Assembly: GCA_030674155.1 (NCBI GenBank)
Contig: CM060317.1
Coordinates: 89,191,166 to 89,255,165, forward strand
Length of the DNA: 64,000 bases
Source: Stramonita haemastoma
Taxonomy: Eukaryota; Mollusca; Gastropoda; Neogastropoda; Muricidae
Reading direction: 5' to 3'
The notes below the pieces were generated by a model. It saw only the letters and a list, made by a program, of their open reading frames with translations, had not been told where the DNA came from and ran no database searches. Both the position numbers and the translations under genes were made by a program. Of this stretch, positions 63,601 to 64,000 are shown piece after piece (the first letter of the stretch is position 1; each line of letters begins with the position of its first letter).

Positions 63601-64000
<400 letters not shown>

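Overview
The window is eukaryotic (animal) nuclear DNA. It has no bacterial-style gene packing, no rRNA gene, no intact tRNA gene and no CRISPR array. Microsatellites and minisatellites fill an unusual share of it. Several tRNA-derived SINE families, decayed non-LTR reverse-transcriptase pieces and short spliced-exon candidates with GT/AG borders lie between them. The SINE bodies (TTTCGGAAGAGTAGGCCAT core, ATTATCCTCGATATAAAAG tail) and a second tail (AGCAGCCCGAATTTCACGCAG) look to me like repeats of gastropod mollusc genomes. That identification is from memory and was not tested.

Layout. 0-8 kb: microsatellites, SINE pieces and one terminal-exon candidate (1201-1341). 6-32 kb: a field of diverged copies of one repeat superfamily ('family R', core near CATAACGGCCAGTGATTTG), every recognised copy in + orientation. 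Four of these copies run straight into a microsatellite. The same field holds a tRNA/5S-like chimeric SINE, two non-LTR RT remnants (8.9-9.6 and 18.4-18.7 kb), a possible type II membrane-anchor first exon (12991-13165) and a terminal-exon candidate (26038-26219). 34.1-35.8 kb: a tandem array of about 395-bp units with a SINE inserted in one unit; a second array of the same family is at 53.7-54.6 kb. 35.8-44 kb: AT/GT microsatellites and a degenerate AT-rich tandem repeat split by a 1.85-kb GT-rich block, with a signal-peptide-like exon at 40268. 44-49 kb: back-to-back minisatellites (20-bp, 5-bp CpG-rich, 15-bp, 30-bp units). 50-58 kb: exon candidates, SINEs and repeats. 58-64 kb: duplicated segments, SINE pieces and long CT/GT tracts.

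Genes. No gene can be called complete. The best-supported coding signal is at 44.7-57.7 kb. On the minus strand, exons 53641-53575, 53016-52995, 48006-47895, 45577-45521 and 44787-44704 have matching phases and, read together, resemble the last strands of an immunoglobulin-like domain (WYTC) followed by a short tail. On the plus strand, exons 50314-50462 and 50629-50723 also join in phase and carry an Ig-type D-x-G-x-x-x-C motif; they lie inside the large minus-strand intron. The same kind of C-terminal ending (EFY, QFY) suggests related Ig-superfamily genes on opposite strands. These are de novo models without homology search or transcripts, so confidence is moderate to low. Nothing in the rest of the window shows how the candidate exons would work together.
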